Source: CALMEC01 sp963777565
Lineage (GTDB): Bacteria > Actinomycetota > Thermoleophilia > Miltoncostaeales > Miltoncostaeaceae
Direction of reading: 5' to 3'
DNA: 64,000 bases
NCBI GenBank assembly: GCA_963777565.1
Contig: CAVZQZ010000001.1
Location: 93,789 to 157,788 of the forward strand
In this document: one piece after another, positions 41,405-50,774 of the stretch
How the letters are laid out: each line of letters begins with the position of its first letter
How positions within the stretch are numbered: position 1 is the first letter of the stretch
Made by a program: the position numbers and the translations under genes
The notes under the pieces: generated by a model
Seen by the model: only the letters and a program-made list of their open reading frames with translations
The model's database searches: none
Told to the model about the DNA's origin: nothing

Positions 41405-41876
41405 CGAGCAGGCGCCGCCCGCGAGCCCGCTCGCGGATCCGGATGTGCGCATGGCGCTGCTCGTCGCCGGGTTCCACCGCGGCATCGCCGAGCGCCTCGT
41501 GTCCGGGGCGCGCTCGCGGCTGGCGGAGTCCGGCCTACCCGACGCGAACCTCGACGAGATCTGGGTGCCCGGCGCATACGAGCTTCCGCTCGCGGCGCAG
41601 ACGGTGGCCGAGACCGGCCGCTATGCGGCGATCCTCGCGGTCGGCGCGGTGGTACGGGGGGAGACCCCGCACTTCGACTTCGTGTGCGACGCGGCCGCGT
41701 CGGGGCTGCTGAGGGTATCGCTCGACACCGGGGTGCCGTGCGCGTTCGGCGTGCTGACCTGCGACACGTTCGCGCAGGCCGAGGCACGGGCAGGCGGCGC
41801 AGTGGGGAACAAGGGCGAGGAGGCCGCCGACGCGGCCGTTGCGATGGTGAACCTCATTGCGTCTCAGCTGGACTGA
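41394..41876 (+). CDS. ribH: 6,7-dimethyl-8-ribityllumazine synthase
   Basis: Joins the two RibBA/RibD products to lumazine; forms icosahedral or pentameric shells. 160 residues. Seen: LLVAGFHRGIAERLVSGAR, WVPGAYELPLAAQTVAETG, VGAVVRGETPHFDFVCDAAA with the catalytic His, and NKGEEAADAAVAMVNL. ATG 41394 overlaps the end of ribBA by 11 bases in another frame. The pocket Phe/Trp at residue ~23 is Phe (AGFH). Last gene of the rib operon. Confidence 0.95.
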   Translation: MARSEQAPPASPLADPDVRMALLVAGFHRGIAERLVSGARSRLAESGLPDANLDEIWVPGAYELPLAAQTVAETGRYAAILAVGAVVRGETPHFDFVCDAAASGLLRVSLDTGVPCAFGVLTCDTFAQAEARAGGAVGNKGEEAADAAVAMVNLIASQLD

Positions 41877-41965
41877 TCGCTCCCCGGCGAACCCCCACAA
41901 CCTGCAGACCGAGCGGTGGTCGCGTAAACTTCGGGAAACCAGATCCCCAACGGAACGGACGGCCC

Positions 41966-42943
41966 GTCATCTCGCCCGACCAGCCCCCCGCTCACACCCT
42001 GCGCACGTCGCGATCACGCCGCGCGCGCCTCGTCGCTCTCGCCGCATTCGGTCTCGCGGTACCGGCTGCCGCCGTGGCGGCGCCACCGCCGGGTCCCCCC
42101 GGGCCGCCGCCCGGCAATGGCGGCGACCTCCCGGTCTCGCCGGGCACCCAGCCGGTGTTCGTGCCACCGGGAACGGCCTCCGCGATCTCGGGCGGCGCCC
42201 CGGGGCCCGGGCTGCTCAACAACGCGGGCGCCGCCTTCAACCGCGCGTCGCGCACGTTCACGCTGACGTTCGCGTGTCAGGCCGGCGGGAGCGTGTCCGT
42301 GACCGCACGCAAGGTGAGCGCCCGCGCGATCGCCTCGTCGAGTTACCGCTGCGTCGGCGGCCGCGCTGCGCCCAAGTTCAGGGTGTCACCAAAGAACGCC
42401 GCGGCCATCAGCCGCAACCGGCTCGTCGCGGCCACCGCGACGGTTCGCCAGAGCGGTCGGCGCGCCAACCTCTACTTCCCGCTGCGGTCCGGGGTGGGGG
42501 CGGGCTCGCGGGGATTCTGGACGGACGGGCACCTTTCGTGCACGCCGGACGGGTCGACCGAGCCGCTCGCGTACCTCGCCCAGCCTGACTTCACGGCGAA
42601 GACCACGACGCCGATCTCCACGCGTGGATGGGTCGCCTGGTACACGACCGCGGGCGGATGGCACTGGCTCGGCCAGAGTGGCCCCGACGCGAGCGTCTGG
42701 CAGACGTGGACGGCCACCCCGGGCGGCGTGCCCCAGTTCCATCCGGGCGGGGCGACCAACACCGTCCCATGGACCTTCGGACCGATTTCGATCCCGAGCG
42801 GTCAGGAGATCTACGCCGTCGGCGTCTACGAGATCGTCTACTGGGTCGGCGGCACGCCGCAGTACCGCTGGCAGTACGTCAACGCCGGCAGCACGGGGGC
42901 CGTGGCGGCAGGGTCGCCCACCCAGTACTGCGTCTACCCCTGA
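41966..42943 (+). CDS. secreted protein of unknown function (start codon unresolved)
   Basis: About 325 residues. A signal peptide is clear (SRSRRARLVALAAFGLAVPA, cleavage near AAVAA), followed by a Pro/Gly-rich stretch and a beta-rich body with several Cys, FPLRSGVGAGSRGFWTDG, GWHWLGQSGPDASVWQTWT and a C-terminal YVNAGSTGAVAAGSPTQYC. No ATG, GTG or TTG exists in frame ahead of the signal peptide; the frame is open well into ribH. Coordinates start at a GTC (41966), where a single-base error for GTG is plausible. A -10 TAAACT lies at 41926-41931. Extracellular; no family recognised. Confidence 0.7.
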   Translation, partial: VISPDQPPAHTLRTSRSRRARLVALAAFGLAVPAAAVAAPPPGPPGPPPGNGGDLPVSPGTQPVFVPPGTASAISGGAPGPGLLNNAGAAFNRASRTFTLTFACQAGGSVSVTARKVSARAIASSSYRCVGGRAAPKFRVSPKNAAAISRNRLVAATATVRQSGRRANLYFPLRSGVGAGSRGFWTDGHLSCTPDGSTEPLAYLAQPDFTAKTTTPISTRGWVAWYTTAGGWHWLGQSGPDASVWQTWTATPGGVPQFHPGGATNTVPWTFGPISIPSGQEIYAVGVYEIVYWVGGTPQYRWQYVNAGSTGAVAAGSPTQYCVYP

Positions 42944-43024
42944 GCCCGGTCGATGCCCATGCCCTCACGCACATGCGCGGGGGCCGGGCGTCGCGCGGCG
43001 TGACGGGCTGCCGCGGCCGGCGCG

Positions 43025-43216
43025 CTACCCGGCCTTCTGGACCTTCCCGGACTTGAGGCACCGCGTGCAGACGTAGACGCTCACCGGCGTGACGCCTTTG
43101 AGGATCCGGACTTTCTGGATGTTCGGGTTGAAGCGCCGGGACGTCGCCCGCATCGAGTGGCTGCGGTTGTTCCCGAACATGGGCTTCTTGTCGCAGATGC
43201 TGCAGACCTTCGCCAC
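43025..43216 (-). CDS. rpmB: 50S ribosomal protein L28, zinc type
   Basis: 63 residues, full length. Seen: MAKVCSICDKKPMFGNNRSH, SMRATSRRFNPNIQKVRI, and YVCTRCLKSGKVQKAG. The two CxxC pairs (CSIC, CTRC) make this the zinc-binding C+ form, whose paralogue without Cys is often used under zinc limitation in actinobacteria. Divergent from recG with 67 bp between, a common arrangement. Confidence 0.96.
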   Translation of the reverse strand: MAKVCSICDKKPMFGNNRSHSMRATSRRFNPNIQKVRILKGVTPVSVYVCTRCLKSGKVQKAG

Positions 43217-43283
43217 GGCGTGCTCCGTCCTCAGTTGATGTCACGATGCGGACCCGAGCGGGCCCCGCAAACGGCCTCGCATT

Positions 43284-45495
43284 ATGCCGACTCACCGTCC
43301 GAACGTGCAACCGAGCCCGCCGACACCCGACAGCCCGCCCTTCGGCGATCCCCGGGACGCCCCGTGGCCGGCGGCACTCCCGCCGCGGAGGCCCGACCCG
43401 AAATGGTGGGACGCGCCCCTGACGGAGCTCGGCGGGGTGGGTCGCGCGACCGCGGAGCGCGCGGCGACGATGGGCATCGAGCGGATCGGTGACCTGCTCT
43501 CGCACCTGCCGGTCCGGTACGACGCCTACGACGAGGCACGACCGCTCGGTGAGCTCGCGATCGACGAGGAGGCGACCGTCCGCGTCCGCATCGACGAATG
43601 GCGGTGCGACCGACCCGCCGCCGACGCCTTCGGATCGTCGAGGCCGCCGTATCGGACGCGACCGGCGCCGCGGTCGCCGTCTGGTTCAACCAGGACCACC
43701 TGCTGCGCGTGCTGCAACCGGGCGACGAGCTGCTCCTCCGCGGGCGCCTCGAACCGGGACGGCCACCGAAGCTCATGGTCAAAGCACACGAGTTCGTGGG
43801 AGGCGCCGGCTCCGAGGGACGTCACACGCAGGGCCTGGTGCCGGTCTACCCGGCCACCGAGTCGCTGACCGCCCGGCGGATCCGCGAGCTGGTCGACGCT
43901 GCGCAGCCGTTTGGCGCGGGCCGCCATCGAGGCGCTGCCCGCCTGGATGCGCCGCCGCCTCGACCTGCCGCACGTCGCCGACGCGCTCGTGGCGGTCCAC
44001 TTCCCGCGCACGCGCGCGCGAGGGCCGGCTCGGCCGGCGCCGGCTGGTGCTCGAGGAGCTGGTCGTGCTTCAGCTCGGCCTCGGCGCGGTCCGCCGCAAC
44101 GAGGAGATCGGCCGCCGCGCGCCGGCGCTTCGTGGCGACCGGGGCGCTGCGGGCGGCGCTGCTCGCCGCCCTGCCGTTCACGCTGACGACCGAGCAGCGA
44201 GCGCGTCACGCGCGAGATCGCCCGCGACCTGCGTCGCGAGCGGCCGATGCGCCGGCTGCTGCAGGGCGAGGTCGGCGCCGGCAAGACCGTGGTCGCCGCG
44301 CTCGCCATCTGCCAGGCGCGTCGAGGCCGGCGCGCCAGGCGGCGCTCCTCGTGCCCACCGAGACGCTCGCCGAGCAGCACCTGCGCACCCTCGACGTGCT
44401 GCTCGCGCCGGCCGGGCTCGCGCCGGTGCTCGCTCACCGGGCGGATCTCCGGCGCCGAGCGCGAGCGGCGGCGGCTGGCCCTTCGGTCGGGAACGGCCAT
44501 GGTCGCGATCGGCACCCAGGCGCTGCTGTTCGAACGGGAGGCGTTCGCCCGTCTCGGGCTCGTCGTCGTCGACGAGCAGCACCGCTTCGGCGTGGAGCAG
44601 CGCCAGGCGCTCGCCGACCGCGCCACGGACCGGGGCGACGGCGCCGCCGCGCACCTGCTCTACATGACCGCGACGCCGATCCCGCGGACGCTCGCCCTCA
44701 CGGCCTACGGCGACCTGCACGGTCTCGACGATCCGCGGCCGCCCGCCCGGGCGCCCGCCGGTGGAGACGCGCTGGTTCCGTGACTCCGATCGCGACGAGG
44801 CCTACGAGCTCGTGCGCGCCGAGCTGCGCGCCGGACGCCAGGCCTACGTCATCTGCCCGCTGGTCGAAGGCGGGGAGGAGGCGCGAGGCCCGCGCCGCCG
44901 TCGAGCGAGGCCGAGCGGCTCCGCGCGGACCGTTCGCCGCGTTTCGCGTCGGGCTCGCCCACGGCGCCCAGCACGGCGACGAGAAGCGCGCGGCGATGAA
45001 CGCGTTCGCTCCGGGGAGACGCACCGACCTGCTCGTGGCCACCACCGTCGTCGAGGTCGGCATCGACGTCCCCAACGCCACGGTGATGGTGATCGAGGAC
45101 GCCGACCGCTTCGGCCTCGCTCAGCTCCATCAGCTGCGGGGCCGAGTCGGCCGCGGCGAGCACCCCGGCCTGTGCATCCTCTTCGCCGAGCCGACGACCG
45201 AGGACGGCGCGCGCCGGCTCGAGGCGCTCACCCAGACGACCGACGGCTTCCGCCTCGCCGAGCTCGACCTGGAGATCCGCGGGGAGGGCAGCATCCTGGG
45301 CCTCCGCCAGGCCGGCCCGACCGACCTGCGCTTCGCCCGACTCTCGCGCGACCGCCGGGAGCTCGCCGCAGGCGCGCCACGTGGCGCGGCGGACGCTTCG
45401 CGACGACCCCCGCCTGACGCGGCCCGAGCACGCGCTGCTGCGCGCGGGCCGTCCTCGACCGGTTCGCCGAGCTGCCGCGGCTGCTCGACGCGTGA
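43284..45495 (+). CDS. recG: ATP-dependent DNA helicase RecG (heavily frameshifted)
   Basis: Branch-migrating helicase that regresses stalled forks. About a dozen indels split it across all three frames, but every domain can be followed in order: wedge/OB region (LTELGGVGRATAERAATMGI, DATGAAVAVWFNQDHLLRVL, YPATESLTARRIRELVD), motif I GEVGAGKTVVAALAICQA, QAALLVPTETLAEQHLRTLD, GTQALLFEREAFA, the DEQH box LVVVDEQHRFGVEQRQALA, MTATPIPRTLALTAYGD, LVATTVVEVGIDVPNATVMV, FGLAQLHQLRGRVGRGEHPG and ILGLRQAGPTDLRF. The end AVLDRFAELPRLLDA stops with TGA 45493. Densest error patch of the window; net +1. Confidence 0.9.
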
Positions 45496-46060
45496 GGATC
45501 GTCGCCGGCGACCCACCGCGGACGGACGCCTCGTCGCGCCGCGGGGCGCGCAGACGCGGCCGACCGCGCGACCGGGTTCGCGAGGCGCTGTTCTCGATCA
45601 TCGGCCCGGTCGAGGGCCTCGACGTGCTCGACCTCTTCGCCGGGTCGGGCGCGCTCGGCTCGAGGCGCTGTCGCGCGGGGCGGCGTCCGCCACGTTCGTG
45701 GAGCGGTCGGCGCCCGCGATCGCCGCGATCCGCGCCAACGCGGCCATGATCGAGGACCTGGCGCGGGTGCGGATCGTTGCCGCAGACTGGCGGTCCGCCC
45801 TGCGCGCCGAGCGGGCCGCAGGACGGGTCTTCGGCTTGTGCCTCATCGACCCGCCTTATAGCCTCCTGCCCCGCATCGCGGGCCGGCTCGGCCCAGCCCT
45901 CCAACCGGTCCTCGCGGCCGGGGCTACAGTGGTGATCGAGCACGCGGCCGAAGCCGCGGCAGGCCGAGCTCCGAGCGGCCTTGCGATCACGGCTCGCGCA
46001 CCGATCGGACCTACGGCGACACGGCGGATCGCCATCATGCGTATCGGGGAGTCAGCGTGA
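45492..46060 (+). CDS. rsmD: 16S rRNA m2G966 methyltransferase (frameshifted)
   Basis: Methylates G966 of 16S rRNA. GTG 45492 overlaps the recG stop. Seen in pieces: VRIVAG at the start, LVAPRGAQTRPTA, DRVREALFSIIGPVEGLDVL, motif I DLFAGSGALG, SRGAASATFVERSAPAIAAI, and the NPPY-type catalytic motif as LCLIDPPYSLLPRI. At least four indels between 45520 and 45670; the rest (45680-46060) is clean. Order recG-rsmD-coaD is widely conserved. Confidence 0.9.
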
Positions 46061-46609
46061 GCGACGGCGACGCGCGGCGGCTCGCCGTGTGCCCGGGCAC
46101 GTACGACCCGGTGACCTACGGGCACTCGACATCATCGCAGCGCGTCAGCGCCATCTTCGACGAGGTCGTGGTGGCGGTCACCATCGGCTCGACCCGCAAG
46201 CGGTACGATGTTCAACGCCGACGAGCGCATCGCGTTCGTCGCGCGAGAGCGTGGCCCATCTGGACAACGTCCGGGTGGAAGGCTTCAATATGCTTGGTCA
46301 CCGAATACGCACGCCAAGTTGGCGCGTCGTGCCCTGGTAAAAGGACTGCGCGCCATCTCGGACTTCGACTACGAGTTCCAGATGGCGCAGCTCAACAGGC
46401 ATCTGGCCGCCGAGATCGAAACCGTGTACCTCCCGGCATCGCCGAAGTACAGCTTCGTGAGCTCGAGCGGCGTGCGGGAGGTGGCGGTCTGGGGAGGATC
46501 GGTCGACGATTGGGTTCCCGCCGAACGTGGTCGCCGCCCTGCCGGCGCGGACGCCGGCACACTCGACTCGATCACCAGGAGAAGGATTCGTTGGACGTAC
46601 TGGAGCTGA
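46057..46609 (+). CDS. coaD: phosphopantetheine adenylyltransferase (frameshifted, end uncertain)
   Basis: Penultimate step of coenzyme A synthesis. Seen: LAVCPGTYDPVTYGH with the TxGH-type nucleotidyl-transferase motif, IFDEVVVAVTIGSTRK, FNADERIAFVARE, LVKGLRAISDFDYEFQMAQL and the second signature YSFVSSSGVREVAVWGGSV. Indels near 46130, 46208, 46245, 46300 and 46515. The C-terminus (VPxNVVAAL) falls in an error patch, so the stop is not certain; 46609 is the first stop in one frame. Overlaps rsmD by ATGA-type spacing. Confidence 0.88.
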
Positions 46610-47095
46610 TCGACAAGCTGGACGACCTCATCCACAACGCCCGCACGGTGCCGCTGACCGACCAGGTCGCGCATCGACCGCGAGGCGATCTACGACCTGC
46701 TCGACCAGATGCGCTCGACCATCCCGGAGGAGGTCAAGCAGGCGCGCTGGATCGTCAAGGAGCGCCAGGAGATGCTCGCCGAGGCCAAGCGCGAGGCCGA
46801 GCGCCTCGTGGCCGACGCCCGCGACAAGGCGGCGCAGGAGGCCTCCGAGCAGGAGGTCGTCAAGCGGGCCGAGCGCGAGGCCGCCGACATCCTGGAGGAG
46901 GCGCGCGGTCGCGAGCGCGAGGTGCGGCTCGGCGCCGAGGACTACGCCGACGAGGTGCTCGGCACGCTCGAGGTCAACCTCGGCAAGTTCCTCTCGGCGG
47001 TCCAGCGCGGCCGCGAGCGGCTGCAGCGCGGCACGGGGTCGACCGACGCGACAGGCCAGGCCATCCCGGAGCCGATTGCGCCCCGCGACGACTGA
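46591..47095 (+). CDS. coiled-coil protein, ATP-synthase-b / DivIVA-like (one extra base)
   Basis: About 167 residues. TTG 46591 with GGAGAAGG five bases upstream. Begins LDVLELIDKLDDLIHNARTV, then after an extra base near 46668 RIDREAIYDLLDQMRSTIPEEV, and a long charged coiled coil (KEAERLVADARDKAAQ-type repeats, KREAERLVADARDKAAQEAS) to LEVNLGKFLSAVQRGRERLQ. Actinobacteria carry a homologue at this place, between coaD and the YceD gene, sometimes annotated as cell-division-initiation or ATPase-like. Likely a peripheral membrane or division-associated scaffold; no catalytic motif. Confidence 0.85.
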
Positions 47096-47108
47096 GTCTC
47101 GGAGCGGC

Positions 47109-47663
47109 GTGGGGCGTCACGACGACAGGTCACGCCCGCTCGACTTGCGGAACCTCGAGCTCGCGCCCGGCGAGGCGCGGGAGCTCGAGCTCGACGTTCC
47201 CGTCGACGATGTCGTCATCGCCGGCCAGCGCTACCGCAGCGAGCCGGCGGCCCCGCGTACGCGGCTCGAGATCACGCAAACCTCGTCCGGCTGGCACGTC
47301 CGCCTGCGGGTCGCCGCTTCGATCGTCGGGCCGTGCTGGCGCTGCCTCAATGAGGCGACGATCTCGCTTGACGCCGACGCCCGCGAGTACGCGGCGTTCG
47401 ATCGCCCGCAGGGCGCGGCGTTCGACGAGGACCTCGACAGCGAATACCTCGACGGAGAAGCGCTCGACGTGGTCGCGATGACCCGCGACGCCCTGGTCGA
47501 CCTGCTGCCCGCCGCGATTCTGTGCCGCCCCGACTGCGCGGGACTGTGTCCGACCTGCGGCATCGACCTCAACGCGGGCCCGTGTGACTGCCCGCCGCCG
47601 CCGCCGGACAGCCGCTGGGCCGGCCTCGAGGCGATCGCACAGCGCCTCCAGACGGGCGAATAG
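47109..47663 (+). CDS. YceD/DUF177 metal-binding protein
   Basis: 184 residues, GTG 47109. DUF177 (YceD) proteins are encoded before rpmF and are linked to 23S rRNA accumulation. Seen: LDLRNLELAPGEARELELDV, the CWRC pair in VGPCWRCLNEATISL, acidic strand region, and C-terminal CRPDCAGLCPTCGIDLNAGP followed by CDC. The six to seven Cys suggest a bound zinc. Here rpmF is separated from it by a methyltransferase gene, which is unusual. Confidence 0.9.
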   Translation: MGRHDDRSRPLDLRNLELAPGEARELELDVPVDDVVIAGQRYRSEPAAPRTRLEITQTSSGWHVRLRVAASIVGPCWRCLNEATISLDADAREYAAFDRPQGAAFDEDLDSEYLDGEALDVVAMTRDALVDLLPAAILCRPDCAGLCPTCGIDLNAGPCDCPPPPPDSRWAGLEAIAQRLQTGE

Positions 47664-47843
47664 GCACGCCGGGCCGGTCGTGCTCCGGTTCCAGTGACAC
47701 CGGCGATCCGGTTGCGCGGCGAAACACGGTGGGCAGTGCCGTCACGGAATCGGCCTGAACGGGCGTGCCGACTAGGGGAACCCCGGAGGCGACCGCGGGC
47801 GCACGGTCCTAAGGTCGAAGCAATCCGACCAGAGGAGGCAGAC

Positions 47844-48923
47844 ATGACGACCACGGCAGAACCCCTCGCGATCGACATGGACAAGCTGATGGCGTTCGTC
47901 TTCCGTGCCGTCGATGAGGTGGGGGCGACGCTCAACGCCGCCCTCGTCGTCATGGGCGACAAGCTCGGCCTGTACCGGGCGCTTGCCGGCGCAGGCGGGC
48001 TGACCCCGGGTGAGCTCGCGGATCGCTCCGGAGTCGCCGAGCGTTACGTGCGGGAGTGGCTGAACGCCCAGGCTGCGGGAGGCTACATCCAGTACGACCC
48101 TCCAAGCGGGCGATACACCCTCCCGCCCGAGCAGGCGGTCGCGCTCACCGACGAAGAGAGCCCCGCGTATCTGCCCGGCTTCTTCCAGGTCGCGATCGGA
48201 TCGGTCCTCGACTCGGCGCGAATCACGGAGGCCGCTCGGAGCGGTGCCGGACTCGGATGGCACGAGCACAACCACGAGGTCTTCGAAGGCTGCGAACGCT
48301 TCTTCCGGCCCGGCTACAACGCGAACCTGATCTCGTCCTGGCTTCCCGCCCTCGACAGCGTGGTGGACAAGCTCGAACGGGGCATCGTGGTGGCCGATGT
48401 CGGATGCGGACACGGCGCGTCGACGATCCTGATGGCAAAGGCGTTTCCGCAGTCGACGTTCGTCGGGTCCGACTACCACGCGGGATCGATCGAGACCGCG
48501 CGCCGCCGGGCGTCGGAGGCCGGGCTCGGGGAGCGCATCCGCTTCGAGGTCGCCCCAGCTGCGGCATATCCCGACACCGGCTACGACCTGGTGACGATGT
48601 TCGACTGCCTGCACGACATGGGCGATCCGGTGGGAGCGGCCCGCCACGTCCTCCAATCGCTCGCGCCTGACGGAACATGGATGATCGTCGAGCCGGCTGC
48701 CGGCGACCGTGTCGAGGACAACCTCAATCCGGTCGGCCGGGCGTACTACGGGTTCTCGACCCTGCTCTGCACGCCGGCGTCGCTCTCGCAGGAGGTCGGG
48801 CTCGCGCTCGGTGCCCAGGCTGGGGAGGCGAAGATCCGCGATGTCGTCACGGCGGCGGGCTTCACACGGTTCCGCCGAGCGGCTGAGACGCCTTTCAACT
48901 TCGTGTTCGAGGCGAGGCCCTAG
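47844..48923 (+). CDS. SAM-dependent methyltransferase with N-terminal winged helix
   Basis: 359 residues, strong ribosome-binding site AGAGGAGG before ATG 47844. N-terminal winged-helix dimerisation domain (about 20-95: DKLGLYRALAGAGGLTPGEL, AERYVREWLNAQAAGGYI), then class I methyltransferase: motif I VVADVGCGHGASTILMAKAF, FVGSDYHAGSIETARRRA, LVTMFDCLHDMGDPVGAARH, PDGTWMIVEPAAGDRV. Overall like the mycobacterial Rv2258c-type methyltransferases. Substrate unknown. It has its own leader and terminator and breaks the usual DUF177-rpmF pair, so it looks inserted. Confidence 0.88.
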   Translation: MTTTAEPLAIDMDKLMAFVFRAVDEVGATLNAALVVMGDKLGLYRALAGAGGLTPGELADRSGVAERYVREWLNAQAAGGYIQYDPPSGRYTLPPEQAVALTDEESPAYLPGFFQVAIGSVLDSARITEAARSGAGLGWHEHNHEVFEGCERFFRPGYNANLISSWLPALDSVVDKLERGIVVADVGCGHGASTILMAKAFPQSTFVGSDYHAGSIETARRRASEAGLGERIRFEVAPAAAYPDTGYDLVTMFDCLHDMGDPVGAARHVLQSLAPDGTWMIVEPAAGDRVEDNLNPVGRAYYGFSTLLCTPASLSQEVGLALGAQAGEAKIRDVVTAAGFTRFRRAAETPFNFVFEARP

Positions 48924-48937
48924 CGCCGTAGGGGCGC

Positions 48938-48971
48938 GGGGAGGTCACCGACGATCATCGGTGGCCTCCCC
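48938..48971 (+). terminator. 14-bp terminator hairpin
   Basis: 48938-48951 pairs with 48958-48971 over 14 positions with one T-G wobble (GGGGAGG and CACCGA against TCGGTG and CCTCCCC), six-base loop. It begins 15 bases after the methyltransferase stop. No U-run follows (GAAACAGG). Strongest hairpin of the window by stem length. Confidence 0.75.
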
Positions 48972-49152
48972 GAAACAGGCCCCTTGCGGGTCCGATACGG
49001 CGCCGACCGTGAGCACCGGTCTGCGCCGCCGCTCGGGCGGCGACCCTGATCGCGGAGTTGCGATCGCCGGCCCGCGGCCCGGAGGTGGCGCGATCCGCGC
49101 CGAATCGCTACCCTTCCGCGGTCCGATCCGACGACGAAGAACCGAGCAGACG

Positions 49153-49332
49153 ATGGCCGTCCCGAAGCGAAAGACCTCCCGCCAGCGCCGAGACACCCGG
49201 CGGGCGACCCACTCCATCGATGCCGCGCGCCTCGGTCGCTGCCCCCGCTGCACGAGCCCGGTTCGCCCGCACCACGTGTGCGTGGTCTGCGGCTACTATC
49301 GGGGCCGCCCGGTCATCGAGATCGAAGACTAG
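49153..49332 (+). CDS. rpmF: 50S ribosomal protein L32, zinc type
   Basis: 59 residues. MAVPKRKTSRQRRDTRRATH is the standard L32 start; the zinc ribbon is CPRC and CVVC (LGRCPRCTSPVRPHHVCVVC). A TACCCT -10 candidate lies near 49110. Starts the rpmF-plsX-acpP-rnc-smc-ftsY series, an order conserved in many bacteria. Confidence 0.96.
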   Translation: MAVPKRKTSRQRRDTRRATHSIDAARLGRCPRCTSPVRPHHVCVVCGYYRGRPVIEIED

Positions 49333-49359
49333 CCTCGCCCGCCGGCGTCGGGCCCTCCG

Positions 49360-50379
49360 ATGAACGGTCAGGTCACCGTCGCGCTCGACGGGATGGGAGG
49401 CGATCGCGCGCCCGTGGAACCGGTTCGCGGCGCGATCCTGGCGGCCACCGACGGCGTCCGCGTGCTGATCGTCGGCGACCGCGCCACGATCGATGCGGAG
49501 ATCGCGCGCCAGGGCGGGGCGCCGCCGGAAGTCGAGGTCGTTCACGCTCCCGATGTGGTCGGGTCCGACGAGGACGGCGCCAAGGCCGTGCGCGCGAAGC
49601 CCGATTCGTCCCTCGTCGTCGCATGCAAGCTGGTCGCCGCGGGCGAGGCCCAGGCGGTGATGTCCGCAGGCAACACCGGCGCGATGCTCGCCGCGGCGAC
49701 GCTCCACCTCCGCCGCCTGCCCGGAGTGAGCCGGCCGGGTATCGCCGTCGTGCTGCCCAGCGCCGCGGGGCCGGTGGTGCTGATCGACGCCGGGGCGAAC
49801 GCGGAGAGCCGGCCCGAGCACCTCGAGCAGTTCGCCGTGATGGGGCGCCTGCTGGCACGCGACGTCCTTCTCGTGCACTCGCCCCGTGTCGGCCTCCTCT
49901 CCATCGGCGAGGAGGAGGGGAAGGGCAACGAGATCGTCCAGAAGACCTACGAGCTGCTCACTGGGACCGAGGGGTTCGTCGGCAATTGCGAGGGCCGGGA
50001 CATCCCGCAAGGCAACGTGGACGTCGTCGTGACGGACGGCTTCACGGGGAACGTGGCCCTGAAGCTTTACGAGGCGGCGGGAGCCGTGATGTTCCGGGAG
50101 ATCCGCGACACCCTGCGGTCCTCGGTTCGGGGCCGGGTGGGTGGGCTGCTCGCCAAGTCGGCGCTCAGGCAGCTTCGGGTGAAGTTCGACGCCGACGAGT
50201 ACGGCGGCGCCTACCTGCTCGGCGTCCGCGGGCTCGTCGTGATCGGGCACGGCAACGCAAGCGGCTACGCGATCGCCAACGCCATCCGGATGGGCGCCCG
50301 CGGCATCCGGCAGAACCTCATCGGCAGGGTCGAGACGGGGTTGTCGCCGGGGCCCAGGAGGCGGAGAAAGGCTCGGTGA
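49360..50379 (+). CDS. plsX: phosphate acyltransferase PlsX
   Basis: Makes acyl-phosphate from acyl-ACP for glycerolipid synthesis. 339 residues, intact. Seen: VTVALDGMGGDRAPVEPVRG, VVGSDEDGAKAVRAKPDSSL, AVMSAGNTGAMLAAATLHLR, LIDAGANAESRPEHLEQFAV, VGLLSIGEEEGKGNEIVQKT, VVTDGFTGNVALKLYEAAG and GLVVIGHGNASGYAIANAIR. The basic C-tail (GPRRRRKAR) may aid membrane contact. Works with acpP downstream and plsC at 26470. Confidence 0.96.
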   Translation: MNGQVTVALDGMGGDRAPVEPVRGAILAATDGVRVLIVGDRATIDAEIARQGGAPPEVEVVHAPDVVGSDEDGAKAVRAKPDSSLVVACKLVAAGEAQAVMSAGNTGAMLAAATLHLRRLPGVSRPGIAVVLPSAAGPVVLIDAGANAESRPEHLEQFAVMGRLLARDVLLVHSPRVGLLSIGEEEGKGNEIVQKTYELLTGTEGFVGNCEGRDIPQGNVDVVVTDGFTGNVALKLYEAAGAVMFREIRDTLRSSVRGRVGGLLAKSALRQLRVKFDADEYGGAYLLGVRGLVVIGHGNASGYAIANAIRMGARGIRQNLIGRVETGLSPGPRRRRKAR

Positions 50380-50528
50380 GCGACGCCGTGTCTCCGCCCA
50401 GCCTCCTTTGTTCACCCGCGGGGGAGGGCGGTCACGGCCGGCTCAACCGACCCGCGCGGACCGCCGCGTCCGCGTCCGTTGGTAGCGTCCTGCGCGTCGG
50501 TCAGTGATTTGGCCCCGAAGGGAGACGA

Positions 50529-50774
50529 GTGGACCGAGAGACAGCGTTCGATCAGGTGAAGGGGATCATCGTCGAGCAGCTCGGCGTGAGCCCCGACGAG
50601 GTACGCGAGGAGGCGTCCTTCCAGGAGGATCTGAACGCCGACTCCCTCGACCTCGTCGAGCTCATCATGAGCATGGAGGACAAGTTCGGCGTCAAGATCC
50701 CGGACGAGGACGCGGAGAAGATCCTCACCGTCAGCGACGCCGTCGACTACGTCGTCGCAAACGCCGGGGGCTGA
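50529..50774 (+). CDS. acpP: acyl carrier protein
   Basis: 81 residues, acidic. Phosphopantetheine-attachment motif as FQEDLNADSLDLVELIMSME (Ser of DSL). GTG 50529 with GAAGGGAG upstream; a TAGCGT -10 candidate lies about 45 bases before the start. Carries growing acyl chains for fatty-acid synthase and PlsX. The rnc frame begins directly at its stop. Confidence 0.95.
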   Translation: MDRETAFDQVKGIIVEQLGVSPDEVREEASFQEDLNADSLDLVELIMSMEDKFGVKIPDEDAEKILTVSDAVDYVVANAGG

